NCBI RefSeq assembly: GCF_030316855.1
Contig: NZ_JASZYR010000004.1
Location: 1-64,000 of the forward strand
Length of the DNA: 64,000 nucleotides
From: Variovorax sp. J22P240
GTDB taxonomy: Bacteria; Pseudomonadota; Gammaproteobacteria; Burkholderiales; Burkholderiaceae_C
Reading direction: 5' to 3'
This document shows, piece after piece, positions 63,239 through 64,000 of this stretch. The position numbers and the translations under genes are program-made. The notes below the pieces were generated by a model. The model had not been told where the DNA came from. It worked only from the letters and a program-made list of their open reading frames with translations, and ran no database searches. Position 1 is the first letter of the stretch; each line of letters opens with the position of its first letter.

Positions 63239-64000
63239 ATGAATGACTTCGTCGCACTTCTCGCCAGCCAGGGTTCTGCCCTGGTGTTCGTTGCCACGCT
63301 GGCGACGCGCCTGGGCGCGCCCGTGCCGGCGGTGCCTTTCCTGATCGTCGCCGGCGGGCTCACGGTCGGAGGGCAGGTGTCCTTTCTTGCGGTGACCGTG
63401 GCTGCGGTGCTGGGCAACATCCTGGGCGACGGCGTGTGGTTCCTCGCGGGGCGGCGCTGGGGCTATCGGGTCATGCGACTGCTGTGCCGTATCTCGCTGT
63501 CGGCGGACTCCTGCGTGCGGCGCAGTGAATCGATCCTCGGCCGCTGGGGCGGCTTGTCGCTGATCGCGGCGAAGTTCGTGCCCGGCGTGTCGGTGGTCGC
63601 GCCGCCGATGGCGGGCGCGCTGGGCATGTCGAACGTGCGCTTCCTGTCCTACGAGACCGTCGCTGCGCTGATCTGGACGTTGGGCTTCCTGGTCCTCGGG
63701 CGCGTGTTCCACGCGGCCATCGAGGACGTGCTGGCGGTGCTGTCCGATATCGGGCTCGCTGCCCTGGTGATCTTCGCGCTGTTGCTCGTCGCGTTCATCC
63801 TGTGGCGCTATCGGCAACGCCGCATGGCGTTGCGCGCCGACGATATCGAACTGGTCGAAGTGCGAGTGCTGCGCGAAGCCCTGGCCGCCGGGGCCGGCCT
63901 CACGGTGATCGACGTGCGCTCCGACGAAGCGCGTGCGCTGGATGAACGCGCGATTCCCGGTGCCATCGGCATCGCACTGGCGCACCTTCCGAAGCGGCTC
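63239..64000 (+). CDS. DedA/VTT-family membrane protein fused to a rhodanese domain, 3' end missing
   Basis: The ATG at 63239 opens a frame that continues past the window end. The first 200 residues are a DedA/SNARE-associated (VTT) domain with GNILGDGVWFLAGRRWG, AAKFVPGVSVVAPPMAGALGM and several helices. A linker follows, then the start of a rhodanese domain (LTVIDVRSDEARALDERAIPGAIGI). DedA proteins flip or transport lipids. The active-site Cys of the rhodanese is beyond the window. Confidence 0.88.
   Translation, partial: MNDFVALLASQGSALVFVATLATRLGAPVPAVPFLIVAGGLTVGGQVSFLAVTVAAVLGNILGDGVWFLAGRRWGYRVMRLLCRISLSADSCVRRSESILGRWGGLSLIAAKFVPGVSVVAPPMAGALGMSNVRFLSYETVAALIWTLGFLVLGRVFHAAIEDVLAVLSDIGLAALVIFALLLVAFILWRYRQRRMALRADDIELVEVRVLREALAAGAGLTVIDVRSDEARALDERAIPGAIGIALAHLPKRL

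Overview
The window is about 64 kb of high-GC bacterial chromosome. It fits the Comamonadaceae (Burkholderiales), most likely Variovorax or a close relative. The signs are the 5S rRNA tail, separate glyQ and glyS genes, dense genes with strong GC3 bias, LiuR-type and GntR/FCD regulators, many aromatic and amine catabolic genes, and short intergenic palindromes of a kind I associate with this family. I see no plasmid, phage or insertion-sequence genes, no tRNA genes and no CRISPR array. All identifications come from reading motifs; no database search was run.

Layout. 1-131 is the 3' end of a 5S rRNA and its terminator. 196-7284 holds a metallo-beta-lactamase-fold gene coupled to fadD, an esterase, and a phenylalanine/tyrosine operon (hppD - pheC-like - phhA) divergent from an Lrp/AsnC regulator. 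7394-18451 is mainly housekeeping: a GNAT acetyltransferase, corC-lnt, a periplasmic asparaginase, then glyQ-glyS-gmhB-plsC-ygjP-like. Two inverted copies of one intergenic repeat lie at 8185 and 12099. 18460-21342 is a 960-residue subtilase with a C-terminal region I do not recognise.

21579-34854 is the most interesting part. It is a catabolic island of one GntR/FCD regulator and four transcription units. The first (minus) encodes a haem-oxygenase-like diiron oxygenase (HDO), two paralogous [2Fe-2S] ferredoxins flanking a 97-residue orphan, a TauE/SafE exporter and an ornithine-cyclodeaminase-family reductase. The second (plus) encodes an aldehyde dehydrogenase, a GlcG/HbpS protein, a ferredoxin-NAD(P)H reductase and an SDR. 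The third (minus) encodes a NitT/TauT-type ABC importer plus an isochorismatase-family hydrolase. The fourth is a multi-spanning permease. A 14-base element, GAATACTGTATACC, occurs exactly three times in the promoter regions of this island, with two 10/14 matches, one of them just upstream of gntR. This points to a single regulon. I propose a multicomponent oxygenase pathway for a nitrogen- or sulfur-containing organic compound; the substrate is unknown.

34973-50896 is a mixed region: a lectin-like lipoprotein, an exported protein-isoaspartate methyltransferase, a membrane-embedded spermidine-synthase-like protein, an App1-type phosphatase, a large arylsulfatase, a SET-domain protein next to an IlvD/Edd dehydratase, and various hydrolases and reductases. 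50901-60035 centres on a LiuR-type MerR regulator. Its operator-like palindrome sits in front of a metallo-hydrolase - LRR-kinase - pseudouridine-synthase operon. In the other direction lie carbonic anhydrase, aceK, a thiolase, an M20 peptidase and an acyl-CoA dehydrogenase. 60097-64000 contains a secreted amidase, a YchJ-family protein, a DUF3047 protein and a DedA-rhodanese fusion that runs off the end.
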